A stretch of 61,593 bases of DNA, taken from positions 1 through 61,593 of the forward strand of contig NZ_NRRU01000017.1 of the NCBI RefSeq assembly GCF_016583785.1, in the 5' to 3' direction. The translations under genes were made by a program, and so were the position numbers. The stretch's first letter is position 1, and each line of letters begins with the position of its first letter. The notes under the pieces are model-generated. The model searched no databases and was not told the DNA's origin. It saw nothing but the letters and a program-made list of their open reading frames with translations. Below, one piece after another: positions 48,386 through 59,418 of this stretch. This DNA is from Rubrivivax gelatinosus. Its GTDB lineage: Bacteria > Pseudomonadota > Gammaproteobacteria > Burkholderiales > Burkholderiaceae_C.

Positions 48386-48816
48386 AGCGGCGCGAAGCGC
48401 GAACGTGCGCCACGGGTGGGGAAGTGGCGGCTCAGCTGCGCGACGCGGCGCTCGGCTTCGGACTGGCTGTGATGCAGCGCGACGACGCGGTAGACCTCGG
48501 CGCGCAGATGCCAGAGTTCACGCAGCGTGCGCGCCTGGCCGATGCGCTCGGACAGCGCGTTCACCTCGTGGCCCTGCAGGTCGAGCAGCGTCTCGCGGAA
48601 GTCGTCGCGCGCCGCCGGCAGGCGGCTGAGCGGCGGCGCCGCGTCCAGCGATGCGGGCGCGGTGAGCCAGAAGACGAAGCGGTCCCAGCGTGCTGCCGGC
48701 GCGGTGCGCAGCGAGGGCGGCGGCACCGGCGTGCGGCCGAGACCGATGCTGTCGGCGGGGCGGGAGACATTCTGTTGCAACATGCGCGAGCTGCTCATGA
48801 ACGTGATATCGGCCAC
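48382..48816 (-). CDS. Conserved hypothetical protein, first of an unknown gene pair
   Basis: 144 residues from GTG 48816; ATGs at 48798 and 48783 (MLQQNVSRPADSIG) are alternatives and none has a strong ribosome site. The central part (about 55-125: WDRFVFWLTAPASLDAAPPLSRL, HEVNALSERIGQARTLREL, HHSQSEAERRVAQLSRHF) looks helical and soluble. I do not recognise a family. The layout, with an LREL-WHLRAEVYRVVALHH segment after a coiled region, may suit a dimer. The 142 bases upstream to the HhH gene show nothing else. Confidence 0.6.
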   Translation of the reverse strand: MADITFMSSSRMLQQNVSRPADSIGLGRTPVPPPSLRTAPAARWDRFVFWLTAPASLDAAPPLSRLPAARDDFRETLLDLQGHEVNALSERIGQARTLRELWHLRAEVYRVVALHHSQSEAERRVAQLSRHFPTRGARSRFAPL

Positions 48817-48958
48817 GATTGGCGATGCTTAAGTCCATTGTGGTCAGCCCGGCGACGCGATAGGGGCCGAGAAGCGGCGGCAAAACCCGCCAGTTCGTCG
48901 GCTGTCACACCTGATGCGGTGTGTTGGAAGTGCGGGGAGGGGCGCTCGGCCCCCGGCG

Positions 48959-49348
48959 TCAGACGACGCCGTAGACCGCCTTGCGCTCGGCGGTATAGGT
49001 CCACCAGGGGCGCGCCTCGGCGCCGCGCATGAAGGCGATGGCCGCCAGGAAGGTGTCGAGCACGCAAGGGTCCTGGCGCTTGCCGGTGGCTTCGCAGAGC
49101 TGGCGGTAGAGCACGAAGGCGTCGCGCTCGGCCAGTTCGCGCGGGTGCACGATGCCGAGCTGGCGCAGGTCGCCGGCGATCGACGGGCCGATGTTGGGCA
49201 ACTGCTCGAGCTGCTCGCATTCGTCGGCGCGGCGTGCCTTCAGCGGCCGCGGCGCCTTCGGCGGCAGCGGCGGCGGGCTGGTCGTCGTGCGTGCCGGCGG
49301 TGTGGACGGCAGCGTGCGGCGTGCGTACGGGGCGTCCATCGCCGTCAC
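48959..49348 (-). CDS. Helix-hairpin-helix protein (pathogenicity-locus / Cdd1-like), lexA operon
   Basis: 129 residues from GTG 49348, which overlaps the lexA stop (GTGA); ATG 49339 is possible. A Pro-rich N-terminus precedes an HhH-like DNA-binding domain with [20 protein letters not shown] (about 47-66) and a C-terminal region with [22 protein letters not shown]. This matches the helix-hairpin-helix family named pathogenicity locus in databases, with no known reaction. Co-transcription with lexA suggests DNA-damage induction. Binding to DNA is inferred from the HhH motif. Confidence 0.78.
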   Translation of the reverse strand: MTAMDAPYARRTLPSTPPARTTTSPPPLPPKAPRPLKARRADECEQLEQLPNIGPSIAGDLRQLGIVHPRELAERDAFVLYRQLCEATGKRQDPCVLDTFLAAIAFMRGAEARPWWTYTAERKAVYGVV

Positions 49349-50040
49349 ATCAGCATCGTGTTGCGGATCAGCCCGACGGCGATGCCTTCGAGCTCGAAAC
49401 CCATGTCGCTGCCTTCCAGCGGCACGACGATGGTCTGGAACTCGGGGTTCTCGGGGATCAGCTCGATCGTGGTCTTGGTGCGCCGCAGGCGCTTGACGGT
49501 GACGTCGTCGCCCAGGCGTGCGACGACGATCTGGCCGTTCTTGGCGTCGTGGGCCTTCTGCACCGCGAGCAGGTCGCCGTCCATGATGCCGGCGTCGCGC
49601 ATGCTCATGCCGCGCACCTTCAGCAGGTAGTCGGGCCGGCGCTGGAACAGCGAGGACTCGACGACGTAGCTCTGGTCGATGTGCTCTTGCGCCAGGATCG
49701 GGCTGCCGGCCGCGACACGCCCGACCAGCGGCAGCGTCAGCTGCGCCAGGCTGGGCAAGGGCAGGCTGAACTGCTTGCCATGCTGCGACAGCCGCGCCTC
49801 GGCCAGCGCACGCAATGTGTCAGACTTCAGCCGGATGCCGCGCGAGGTGTTGCCGACGAGCTCGATGACACCTTTGCGCGCGAGCGCCTGCAGGTGCTCC
49901 TCGGCCGCGTTGGCGGAACGAAAACCCAGTTCGGCGGCGATCTCGGCCCGGGTGGGCGGGGCGCCGGTGCGCTCGATCGCGCTTTGCACGAGGTCGAGGA
50001 TCTGCTGCTGTCGCGGCGTGAGCTTGGGGCTGTCGTCCAT
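49345..50040 (-). CDS. lexA: LexA repressor (SOS response)
   Basis: 231 residues. An N-terminal winged helix (about 7-65) and a C-terminal S24-type self-cleavage domain. The scissile Ala111-Gly112 bond is in GRVAAGSP, and the catalytic pair is Ser146 (RGMSMRD) and Lys183 (DVTVKR). RecA-triggered cleavage derepresses SOS genes. Two CTG-N10-CAG boxes lie 18-53 bases before its ATG, so it represses itself. Slightly longer than E. coli LexA (202) through a linker insertion, normal for Burkholderiales. Confidence 0.98.
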   Translation of the reverse strand: MDDSPKLTPRQQQILDLVQSAIERTGAPPTRAEIAAELGFRSANAAEEHLQALARKGVIELVGNTSRGIRLKSDTLRALAEARLSQHGKQFSLPLPSLAQLTLPLVGRVAAGSPILAQEHIDQSYVVESSLFQRRPDYLLKVRGMSMRDAGIMDGDLLAVQKAHDAKNGQIVVARLGDDVTVKRLRRTKTTIELIPENPEFQTIVVPLEGSDMGFELEGIAVGLIRNTMLM

Positions 50041-50057
50041 CGCGTGTCCGGTAAGAC

Positions 50058-50093
50058 CTGGAGATTCATCCAGATCACTGTATTTTCATCCAG
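50058..50093. promoter_or_regulatory. Tandem LexA boxes in the lexA / asparaginase divergent promoter
   Basis: Box 1 is CTGGAGATTCATCCAG (50058-50073), box 2 is CTGTATTTTCATCCAG (50078-50093). Both have the CTG-N10-CAG spacing of proteobacterial SOS boxes, and they are 20 bases apart, two helical turns. On the minus strand TTCCAT-N17-TACAGT is a possible lexA promoter whose -10 (50077-50082) overlaps box 2. Box 2 ends 11 bases before the asparaginase start codon on the plus strand. Confidence 0.8.
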
Positions 50094-50104
50094 AGGACCA
50101 TGGA

Positions 50105-51049
50105 ATGCAAAGCGAATCGCGCGTCGTCGCGCTGATCGCCACCGGCGGCACCATCGCCGGCACCGCCGCGCGGGCGGATGACCTGGTCGGCTACGACGCC
50201 GGCGCGCTCTCGGCCGAACAGCTGATCGCGGCGCTGCCGGCGCTGGCCGGGCAGGCGCTGGAGACCTGGACGCTGGCGCGCCTGGACAGCTGCGACATGG
50301 ACCACGCGACCTGGGCGCTGCTGCGGCGCGAGCTGCAGGCGCGGCTGGCGCGGCCTGATGTCGCTGGCGTCGTCGTCACCCACGGCACCGACACGCTCGA
50401 GGAGACCTCCTGGTTCCTGCAGCGCACGCTGGACGCCGCCAAACCGGTGGTGCTGACCGCGGCGATGCGCCCGGCGAGCGCGCCTTCGCCCGACGGTCCG
50501 CAGAACCTGCTCGACGCCGTGCGTCTGGCGCGTGAACCCGGCGCGCGCGGTGTGCTGGTCGCGTTCGGCGGCCAGGTCTTCGCCGGCGCCGACCTGCGCA
50601 AGCTGCACGGCTGGCGTGTCGACGCCTTCTCGGCCGGGGATGCCGGGCCGGTGGCGGTGTTCGAGGACGGTGGGCTGCGGCGTTTTCGCGACTGGCCGGC
50701 GCTGGCGCTGCATGCGGCGCCGGTGGGCGATGTCGCACCCGCGGCCTGGCCGCGGGTCGAGATCGTCACCAGCCATGCCGGCGCCAGCGGGCGCATCGTC
50801 GACGCGCTCGTCGCCGACGGTGTGCACGGCCTCGTCATCGCCGGCACCGGCAATGGCACGCTGCATCACACGCTGCGTGATGCGGCAGCGCGGGCGCAGG
50901 CGGCAGGGGTTGCCGTCGTGCGCGCGTCGCGCTGCCTGGCCGGCGGCGTGGTCGGCCGTGCCGAAGGCAGCCTGCCGCAGCACGGCACGGCGACGCCGGC
51001 CCAGGCCCGCATCGAGCTGATGCTGGACCTGATGGCTCGTCGCCGCTGA
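50105..51049 (+). CDS. L-asparaginase
   Basis: 314 residues, hydrolysing asparagine to aspartate and ammonia. Both catalytic threonine motifs are intact: ATGGTIAG near the N-terminus and [14 protein letters not shown] near residue 97. GTGNGTLHH and VVRASRC occur later as in the family. No signal peptide, which points to the cytosolic form, though the [10 protein letters not shown] segment resembles the high-affinity type; I leave the symbol open. ATG 50105 follows AGAGGA. Its promoter overlaps the lexA operators. Confidence 0.92.
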   Translation: MQSESRVVALIATGGTIAGTAARADDLVGYDAGALSAEQLIAALPALAGQALETWTLARLDSCDMDHATWALLRRELQARLARPDVAGVVVTHGTDTLEETSWFLQRTLDAAKPVVLTAAMRPASAPSPDGPQNLLDAVRLAREPGARGVLVAFGGQVFAGADLRKLHGWRVDAFSAGDAGPVAVFEDGGLRRFRDWPALALHAAPVGDVAPAAWPRVEIVTSHAGASGRIVDALVADGVHGLVIAGTGNGTLHHTLRDAAARAQAAGVAVVRASRCLAGGVVGRAEGSLPQHGTATPAQARIELMLDLMARRR

Positions 51050-51056
51050 GCCGCTG

Positions 51057-51491
51057 TCAGGCCAGCGCCAGCGCGACGTCGACGTTGCCGCGCGTCGCGT
51101 TCGAATACGGGCAGACCTCGTGCGCCGCGGCGATCAGCGCCTCGGCTTCGCTGCGCTCGAAACCCGGCAGCTTCACGGTCAGCGCGACCGCGATGCCGAA
51201 CGCACCCGGCTTGCCGGCGTGCGGGCCGATCGAGACTTCGGCGTGGATGGAGACGTCGGCGGGAATCGCCTTCTTCTCGCGCGCGCCGACGGCCTTCAGC
51301 GCGCCGATGAAACACGCGGCATAACCGGCGGCGAAAAGCTGCTCGGGGTTGGTGCCGGCGCCGTCGTCGCCACCCAGCGCCTTGGGCGTGGACAGCTGGA
51401 TGTCGAGCCGGCCGTCGTCGGCCTTGGCGCTGCCGGTGCGGCCGCCGGTGGCGGTGGCGCGGGCGGTGTAGAGGGCTTTTTCGATGGCCAT
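51057..51491 (-). CDS. ohr: Organic hydroperoxide resistance protein (Ohr, OsmC family)
   Basis: 144 residues. Thiol peroxidase that reduces organic and fatty-acid hydroperoxides using lipoylated partners. Peroxidatic Cys60 is in [12 protein letters not shown] and resolving Cys127 in [16 protein letters not shown]; the conserved Arg is near residue 18 ([12 protein letters not shown]). AAGGACCC precedes the ATG. Second gene of ohrR-ohr with a 38-base spacer, and converging with asparaginase (8 bases between stops). The lipoyl dependence links it functionally to the PDH proteins in this window. Confidence 0.96.
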   Translation of the reverse strand: MAIEKALYTARATATGGRTGSAKADDGRLDIQLSTPKALGGDDGAGTNPEQLFAAGYAACFIGALKAVGAREKKAIPADVSIHAEVSIGPHAGKPGAFGIAVALTVKLPGFERSEAEALIAAAHEVCPYSNATRGNVDVALALA

Positions 51492-51529
51492 GGGGGGTCC
51501 TTTCGTCGGGTGGCTGGGAAGGTGGCGGG

Positions 51530-51991
51530 TCAACCCGCTCGGGAAACGCTGTCGTTGATCTGTCGGCGCAGCGCCTGCACGCGTGCGGTCAGGGCTTCGA
51601 GTTCGGCGGCGTCGCAGTCGATGCCGGCCAGCAGCGAACGCTGCAATTCGGCGGCGCGGGCCTGCAGCGCCCGGCCGTCGGCGGTGGTTTCGACGTGCAC
51701 GCGGCGCTGGTCCTGCTCGTCGCGTTCGCGCACGACGAGGCCGGCACGTTCGAGCCGGCGCAGCAGCGGCGTCAGCGTGCCCGAGTCCAGGCCCAGGCGC
51801 TCGCCGACACCGGAGACGGTCTGGCGGCCTTCGTGCCACAGCACCAGCATCACCAGGTACTGCGGATAGGTCAGCTTCAGCGGCTCGAGCAGCGGCCGGT
51901 ACAGCCGCGTCATCGCCAGCGAACCCGCGTACAGCGCGAAGCACAGCTGGCGTTCCAGCGGCAGCAGGGCGGGGGCGGTGGCGGCAGGCAT
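51530..51991 (-). CDS. ohrR: MarR-family organic peroxide sensor OhrR
   Basis: 153 residues from ATG 51991 ([16 protein letters not shown]). The peroxide-sensing cysteine, Cys17 in [12 protein letters not shown], the downstream tyrosines ([20 protein letters not shown]) and the winged helix with [21 protein letters not shown] are typical OhrR. Oxidation of the cysteine releases the operator and induces ohr. TACAGT ends six bases before the ATG and a 12-bp inverted repeat lies just upstream. The 52015 start (MQLAYSAP) would place the N-terminus inside the operator. Confidence 0.93.
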   Translation of the reverse strand: MPAATAPALLPLERQLCFALYAGSLAMTRLYRPLLEPLKLTYPQYLVMLVLWHEGRQTVSGVGERLGLDSGTLTPLLRRLERAGLVVRERDEQDQRRVHVETTADGRALQARAAELQRSLLAGIDCDAAELEALTARVQALRRQINDSVSRAG

Positions 51992-52007
51992 GGGCGCACT
52001 GTATGCG

Positions 52008-52036
52008 AGTTGCACGCAAGTCGATTGCGTACAACT
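52008..52036 (-). promoter_or_regulatory. Candidate OhrR operator upstream of ohrR-ohr
   Basis: Arms AGTTGCACGCAA (52008-52019) and TTGCGTACAACT (52025-52036) form a 12-bp inverted repeat with one mismatch and a 5-base centre. The dyad starts 17 bases before the ohrR ATG and overlaps the presumed promoter (TACAGT, complement of 51998-52003). Size and symmetry suit a MarR dimer. It differs from the Xanthomonas TACAATT-type OhrR box but keeps the outer TTG/CAA elements. Confidence 0.6.
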
Positions 52037-52041
52037 TAATA

Positions 52042-52068
52042 CGCCGGAGCCCGGCAGGGTCTCCGGCG
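52042..52068 (-). terminator. Hairpin terminator of the dap operon (after the YheS-like ABC-F gene)
   Basis: Stem CGCCGGAG / CTCCGGCG (8 bp, 11-base loop) with TATTAAGTT following on the minus strand. A second 8-bp stem (GCGGCGCC / GGCGCCGC, 52066-52084) precedes it directly after the stop. Together they separate the long dap-prmB-ABC-F transcript from ohrR. Confidence 0.6.
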
Positions 52069-52086
52069 GCGCCCGCGGCGCCGCGC

Positions 52087-54059
<1,973 letters not shown>

Positions 54060-54063
<4 letters not shown>

Positions 54064-54929
54064 GCCCGCACCCCCAGCGCGTCGGCGCTCAGCAGCAGCA
54101 CCTGGTCCTCGCCGGCGCTGGTCTCCAGCCAGACGGCTTCCAGGCGCGGGAAGGCGGCTTCGAAATGCGCACGTTCGTGGCCGATCTCCAGCACCAGCAC
54201 GCCGTGCGGCGACAGCTTGTCGGGCAGTGCGGCCAGCAGGCGGCGGACGAAGTCCATGCCGTCGTCGCCGCCGTCCAGCGCCAGCGCCGGCTCGGCGCGG
54301 TACTCGGGCGGCAGCGCCGCCATCGACTCGCGGTTGACGTAGGGCGGGTTGCAGAGCACGAGGTCGTAGCGGCCGTCGGCTGCCGCCAGGCCGTCGCCCT
54401 GCAGCAGGCGGATGCGCGCGCCCAGGCCGTGGCGCTGCACGTTGAGCGCCGCCACCGCCAGCGCGTCGGTGTCGATGTCGGCGGCGTCGACTTCGACCTC
54501 GGGCCAGGCCAGCGCCGCCAGCACCGCCAGGCTGCCGTTGCCGGTGCACAGGTCGAGCACACGCCGGGTGTCTTCGCTCAGCCAGGCGTCGACGCTGCCT
54601 TCGGCCAGCACCTCGGCGATCAGCGAACGCGGCACGATGACCCGTTCGTCGACCGTGAACGGCACGCCCTGCAGCCAGGCCTCGCCGGTCAGGTAGGCAG
54701 CGGGTTTGCGCGTCGCGATGCGTTCGGCGACGAGGGTTTCGCAGGCGGCGATCTCGGCATCGGCCAGGTCACGCCCGGCGTTTTCGTCCAGCGCGTCCAG
54801 CGGCAGCCCCAGCTTCCACAGCACCAGCCAGGCGGCTTCGTCGAAGGCGTTGCGGGTGCCGTGCCCAAATGAAACGCCCGCCTCGGCGAGGCGGGCGCTG
54901 GAGGATTCGATCAGTTCGATCAGGGTCAT
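54060..54929 (-). CDS. prmB: Ribosomal protein L3 N5-glutamine methyltransferase
   Basis: 289 residues. Methylates a glutamine of L3 using S-adenosylmethionine. The N-terminal helical domain has [19 protein letters not shown] and [12 protein letters not shown]; the methyltransferase fold has [12 protein letters not shown] (SAM loop), and the catalytic NPPYVN. ATG 54929 overlaps the dapE stop (ATGA). Codons 11-18 fall in a strong hairpin (54875-54897) that looks like a terminator, an odd position inside a gene. PrmB is favoured over PrmC by the N-terminal domain. Confidence 0.93.
54875..54897 (-). other. Terminator-like hairpin inside the 5' end of prmB
   Basis: A perfect 10-bp stem (CGCCCGCCTC / GAGGCGGGCG) with a 3-base loop, followed on the minus strand by TTTCATTTGG. 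It lies 33-55 bases into the prmB coding sequence, directly after the dapE stop. It could attenuate prmB and the ABC-F gene relative to dapE unless ribosomes are translating. Confidence 0.45.
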
Positions 54930-56071
54930 CGGAAATAGGTTTCGAGCGTGGCGCGGTAGACGTTCTTCAGCGTCTGGACCGAGGCCGCTTCGATGTGTTC
55001 GTCGATCTGGTGAATGGTGGCGTTGACCGGGCCGAACTCGACGACCTGCGGGCAGATCGCGGCGATGAAGCGGCCGTCGGAGGTGCCGCCGGTGGTGCTG
55101 AGTTCGGGCTCGACGCCGCATTCGGCGGCGATGGCCGCCGAGAGCGCGCCGATCAGCGGCCCCGGCGTCGTCAGAAAGGGGCGGCCCGACAGCGTCCAGC
55201 TGACGCTGTGGTCGACGCCGTGGCGCTGCAGCAGGTCGGCGACACGCGCCTGCAGCGACTCGGGCGTCGATTCGGTGCTGAAGCGGAAGTTGAAGTCGAC
55301 GACCAGTTCGCCCGGGATCACGTTGCCGGCGCCGGTGCCGGCGTGGATGTTGCTGACCTGCCAGCTGGTCGGCGGGAAGAAGCTGTTGCCTTCGTCCCAG
55401 CGGATCGCCGCCAGTTCGGCCAGCGCCGGCGCGAAGGCGTGGATCGGGTTTTTCGCCAGTTGCGGGTAGGCGATGTGGCCCTGCACGCCGTGCACGACCA
55501 GGCGCGCCGACAAGGAGCCGCGACGCCCGTTCTTGATCGTGTCGCCCAGGCGCGAGACGGAGGTCGGCTCGCCGACGATGCAGGCGTCCAGGCGCTGGCC
55601 GCGCTGCTGCAGCAGTTCCACCAGGCGCACGGTGCCGTCGACCGACGGGCCTTCTTCGTCGCTGGTCAGCAGGAAGGCGATGGCGCCCGGGTGTTGCGGG
55701 TGCGCGGCGACGAACTCCTCGACCGCAACGACCATCGCCGCCAGCGAACTCTTCATGTCGGCCGCGCCGCGGCCGTAGAGCCGGCCGTCGCGGTGGCTGG
55801 GCACGAAGGGGTCGCTGGTCCAGCGCTCCAGCGGGCCGGTCGGCACGACGTCGGTGTGGCCGGCGAAGGCCAGCACCGGGCCGCTCTGGCCGCCGTCTCG
55901 CATCGCCCAAAGGTTGGTGACGCGGAAGTCTTCCGGGCCGCAGGTGACGGTCTCGCAGCCAAAACCCAGCGCCTGCAGCCGCGATGCGATCAGCGCCTGG
56001 CAGCCGGCGTCCTCCGGCGTCACGGAGCGGCGGGCGATCAGCCGTTCGGCCAGCCGCAAGGCTTCGGTCAT
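54926..56071 (-). CDS. dapE: Succinyl-diaminopimelate desuccinylase
   Basis: 381 residues, M20 zinc peptidase fold, releasing LL-diaminopimelate for lysine and peptidoglycan. Motifs: [12 protein letters not shown] (metal His/Asp), [14 protein letters not shown] (bridging Asp), [12 protein letters not shown] (catalytic Glu pair), GEPTSV and the late [15 protein letters not shown] histidine. ATG 56071 overlaps the pilU stop (ATGA). Works with DapC and DapD encoded upstream on the same strand. Confidence 0.97.
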   Translation of the reverse strand: MTEALRLAERLIARRSVTPEDAGCQALIASRLQALGFGCETVTCGPEDFRVTNLWAMRDGGQSGPVLAFAGHTDVVPTGPLERWTSDPFVPSHRDGRLYGRGAADMKSSLAAMVVAVEEFVAAHPQHPGAIAFLLTSDEEGPSVDGTVRLVELLQQRGQRLDACIVGEPTSVSRLGDTIKNGRRGSLSARLVVHGVQGHIAYPQLAKNPIHAFAPALAELAAIRWDEGNSFFPPTSWQVSNIHAGTGAGNVIPGELVVDFNFRFSTESTPESLQARVADLLQRHGVDHSVSWTLSGRPFLTTPGPLIGALSAAIAAECGVEPELSTTGGTSDGRFIAAICPQVVEFGPVNATIHQIDEHIEAASVQTLKNVYRATLETYFR

Positions 56072-57264
56072 CGCACGCTCCAGGGGGTGCCGGGGTTGCG
56101 GCTGTCGTCGGGGCGCACGTCGATCGTGATCTCGGTGAAGCTCGCGGCTTCCATCTCCTCGGCGGGTTTGGGTGCCGCGGGTTTGGACGTCGCGCCGCCC
56201 ATCGGCGCGTTCTGCAGCCGCCACAGCAGGTTGGTCGGCGAGTCGGCGTTGGCCAGGCCTTCCTCGCGCGAGATCACGCCTTCGTTGATCAGCCGCGCCA
56301 GGTCCTGCTCGAAGGTCATCGAGCCCTCGGCCAGCGACTTCTCGACCGCTTCCTTGACGCCGCCGAGGTCGCCCTTTTCGATGAGCTCGGAGACCAGCTT
56401 GGTGTTCAGCAGCACTTCGACCGCCGGCACCCGGCCGCCGGTGTTGGCGCGCAGCAGGCGCTGCGAGATCACCGCGCGCAGCCCCGAGGACAGGTCCGAC
56501 AGCAGCGTCGGCCGCGCCTCGGGCGTGTAGAAGGACAGGATGCGGCCGAGCGCGTGGTAGCTGTTGTTCGCGTGCAGCGTCGCCAGCACCAGGTGGCCCG
56601 ACAGCGCGTACGAGGTCGCGGCCGTCATCGTCTCGCGGTCGCGGATCTCGCCGATCATGATGCAGTCGGGCGCCTGGCGCAGTGCGTTCTTCAGCGCGAT
56701 CTGCAGGCTCTGCGTGTCGCGGCCGACCTCGCGCTGGTTGACGATGGATTTCTTGTTCGAGAACAGGAATTCGATCGGGTCCTCGATCGTCAGGATGTGG
56801 CCGGTGACCTGCTGGTTGCGCCACTCCAGCATCGACGCCAGCGTCGTGCTCTTGCCGGTGCCGGTGGCGCCGACCATCAGGATCAGGCCGCGCTTTTCGA
56901 CCACCAGCTGCGACAGCAGCGGCGGCAGCCCCAGCGTGTCGAGCGCCGGGATCTGGTGCGGGATGCAGCGGAAGACCGCGGCGACGGTGCCGCGCTGCTT
57001 GAAGGCCGAGAGCCGGAAGCTGCCGACCCGAGGGATGCCGATGCCGACGTTCAACTCGCCGGTGTCGTCCAGCTCCTCGAGCTGCTGCGGCGTCAGCAGT
57101 TCGGCCAGCAGCTGGCGCGTCTGCGTCGGGCTCAGCAGCTGGTCCGACAGCTGCAGGATCTGGCCGTGGATCTTGATCAGGATCGGCGTGTTCGCCGACA
57201 TGTAGACGTCGGATGCGTTCTTCTCCGCCATCAAGCGGAGGACCCGTTCCATGTTGCCCGACAT
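56068..57264 (-). CDS. pilU: PilT/PilU-family type IV pilus retraction ATPase (PilU-like)
   Basis: 398 residues. Hexameric AAA-like motor of twitching motility. Walker [10 protein letters not shown], the Asp box with IEDPIEFLF, His-box [14 protein letters not shown] and Walker [20 protein letters not shown] are intact. The N-terminus [20 protein letters not shown] and the long tail past residue 355 fit PilU better than PilT. ATG 57264 follows AAAGGAA. It sits between dapD and dapE with a 4-base overlap to dapE, an unexpected place for a pilus gene. Works with PilT, which is not in the window. Confidence 0.9.
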   Translation of the reverse strand: MSGNMERVLRLMAEKNASDVYMSANTPILIKIHGQILQLSDQLLSPTQTRQLLAELLTPQQLEELDDTGELNVGIGIPRVGSFRLSAFKQRGTVAAVFRCIPHQIPALDTLGLPPLLSQLVVEKRGLILMVGATGTGKSTTLASMLEWRNQQVTGHILTIEDPIEFLFSNKKSIVNQREVGRDTQSLQIALKNALRQAPDCIMIGEIRDRETMTAATSYALSGHLVLATLHANNSYHALGRILSFYTPEARPTLLSDLSSGLRAVISQRLLRANTGGRVPAVEVLLNTKLVSELIEKGDLGGVKEAVEKSLAEGSMTFEQDLARLINEGVISREEGLANADSPTNLLWRLQNAPMGGATSKPAAPKPAEEMEAASFTEITIDVRPDDSRNPGTPWSVR

Positions 57265-57293
57265 GCCGTTCCTTTCGTCGATCCTGCTGCGGC

Positions 57294-58111
<818 letters not shown>

Positions 58112-58115
<4 letters not shown>

Positions 58116-59308
58116 CGGGTGAGGCTTTCGGTGTAGGAGACGATGCGCTCGGCGGCTTCGAGGCATTCTTCGAGCGGTGCGACGAGCGCCATGCGGATGC
58201 GGCCGGCGCCCGGGTTGCGGCCCTGCGCGCTGCGGGCGAGCAGGCTGCCCGGCAGGACGGTCACATTGTATTGAGCGAGCAGGCCCCGGGCGTAGGCGAT
58301 GTCGTCGCCACCCGGGGCGGCGGCCCAGAGATAGAAGCCCGCGTCGGGCAGCGCGACGTCCAGCACCTGCGCCAGCCGCGGCGTCACCGCGGCGAACTTG
58401 CGCCGGTACTGCTCGCGGTTGGCGGCCACGTGCGCCTCGTCGCCCCAGGCTGCGGCGCTGGCGCGCTGCACCATCGTGCTCATCGCGCTGCCGTGGTAGG
58501 TGCGGTAGAGCAGGAAGGCCTTCAGCAGCGCGGCGTCGCCAGCGACGAAACCCGAGCGCAGCCCGGGCACGTTGCTGCGTTTGGACAGGCTGGTGAAGGC
58601 GACCAGGTTGCGGAAATCGGTGCGGCCGAGTTTCGCCGCCGCCTCCAGCCCGCCCAGCGGGGGCTCGTCGCGGAAGTAGATCTCCGAGTAACACTCGTCG
58701 CTGGCGATGACGAAACCGTGGCGGTCGGACAGCTCGAACAGCCGCGCCCACTCGTCCAGCGGCATCACCGCGCCGGTCGGGTTGCCGGGCGAGCAGACGT
58801 AGAGCAGCTGCGTCTTCGCCCAGGTGGCCTCGTCTATCGCCGACCAGTCGACGGCGAAGTTGCGTGCCGGGTCGCTGGGCGCGAACGCGGTGTCGGCGCC
58901 GGCCAGCAGCGCCGCGCCCTCATAGATTTGATAGAACGGGTTCGGGCAGACGACAGTGGCGCCGGGCTGCGTCGGGTCTATCACCGTCTGTGCGAACGAG
59001 AACAGCGCCTCGCGCGAACCCAGCACCGGCAGCACCTGGGTCGCGGCGTCCACCGCGATGCCGTAGCGCCGCCCCAGCCAGTCGGCGCAGGCCTGGCGCA
59101 GCGCCGCCTCGCCCAGGGTCGCCGGATAGGCCGACAGCGCCTTCAGGTTGGCGACCAGCGCCTCTTCGAGCAGCGCCGGCGCCGGATGTTTGGGCTCGCC
59201 TATGCCCAGATTGATCGCGCTCAAGCCCGCGTTCGGCGTGATGCCGCGCGTCAGCTCGCGCCAGCGCTCGAAAGGGTAGGGGTGCAGGCGGGCGAGCAAG
59301 GGGTTCAT
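58112..59308 (-). CDS. dapC: Succinyldiaminopimelate aminotransferase
   Basis: 398 residues, class I PLP aminotransferase. The PLP-binding lysine is in [38 protein letters not shown] and the C-terminal RIRMALV (carboxylate-binding Arg) are conserved. The [19 protein letters not shown] start is typical of DapC in Burkholderiales. It is the first gene of the dap operon. GATAAT lies seven bases before the ATG (complement of 59316-59321), with no Shine-Dalgarno sequence. Confidence 0.95.
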
Positions 59309-59315
59309 GGCACGG

Positions 59316-59321
59316 ATTATC
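59316..59321 (-). promoter_or_regulatory. -10-like GATAAT just before dapC (possible leaderless start)
   Basis: GATAAT on the minus strand, seven bases from the dapC ATG, within CGGGATAATCC. The same GGGATAAT string occurs before map and the sensor kinase. A transcript started here would begin at or next to the ATG. No -35 consensus is evident. Confidence 0.45.
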
Positions 59322-59418
59322 CCGGAGGGTTTTGGCGCGGCCGGCGGCCACAATCGGCCGCAGACCCGCGCGTGCCGGACTGCACGCACCCAACGTCCGC
59401 CAGAGCCAGGAGACCCTC

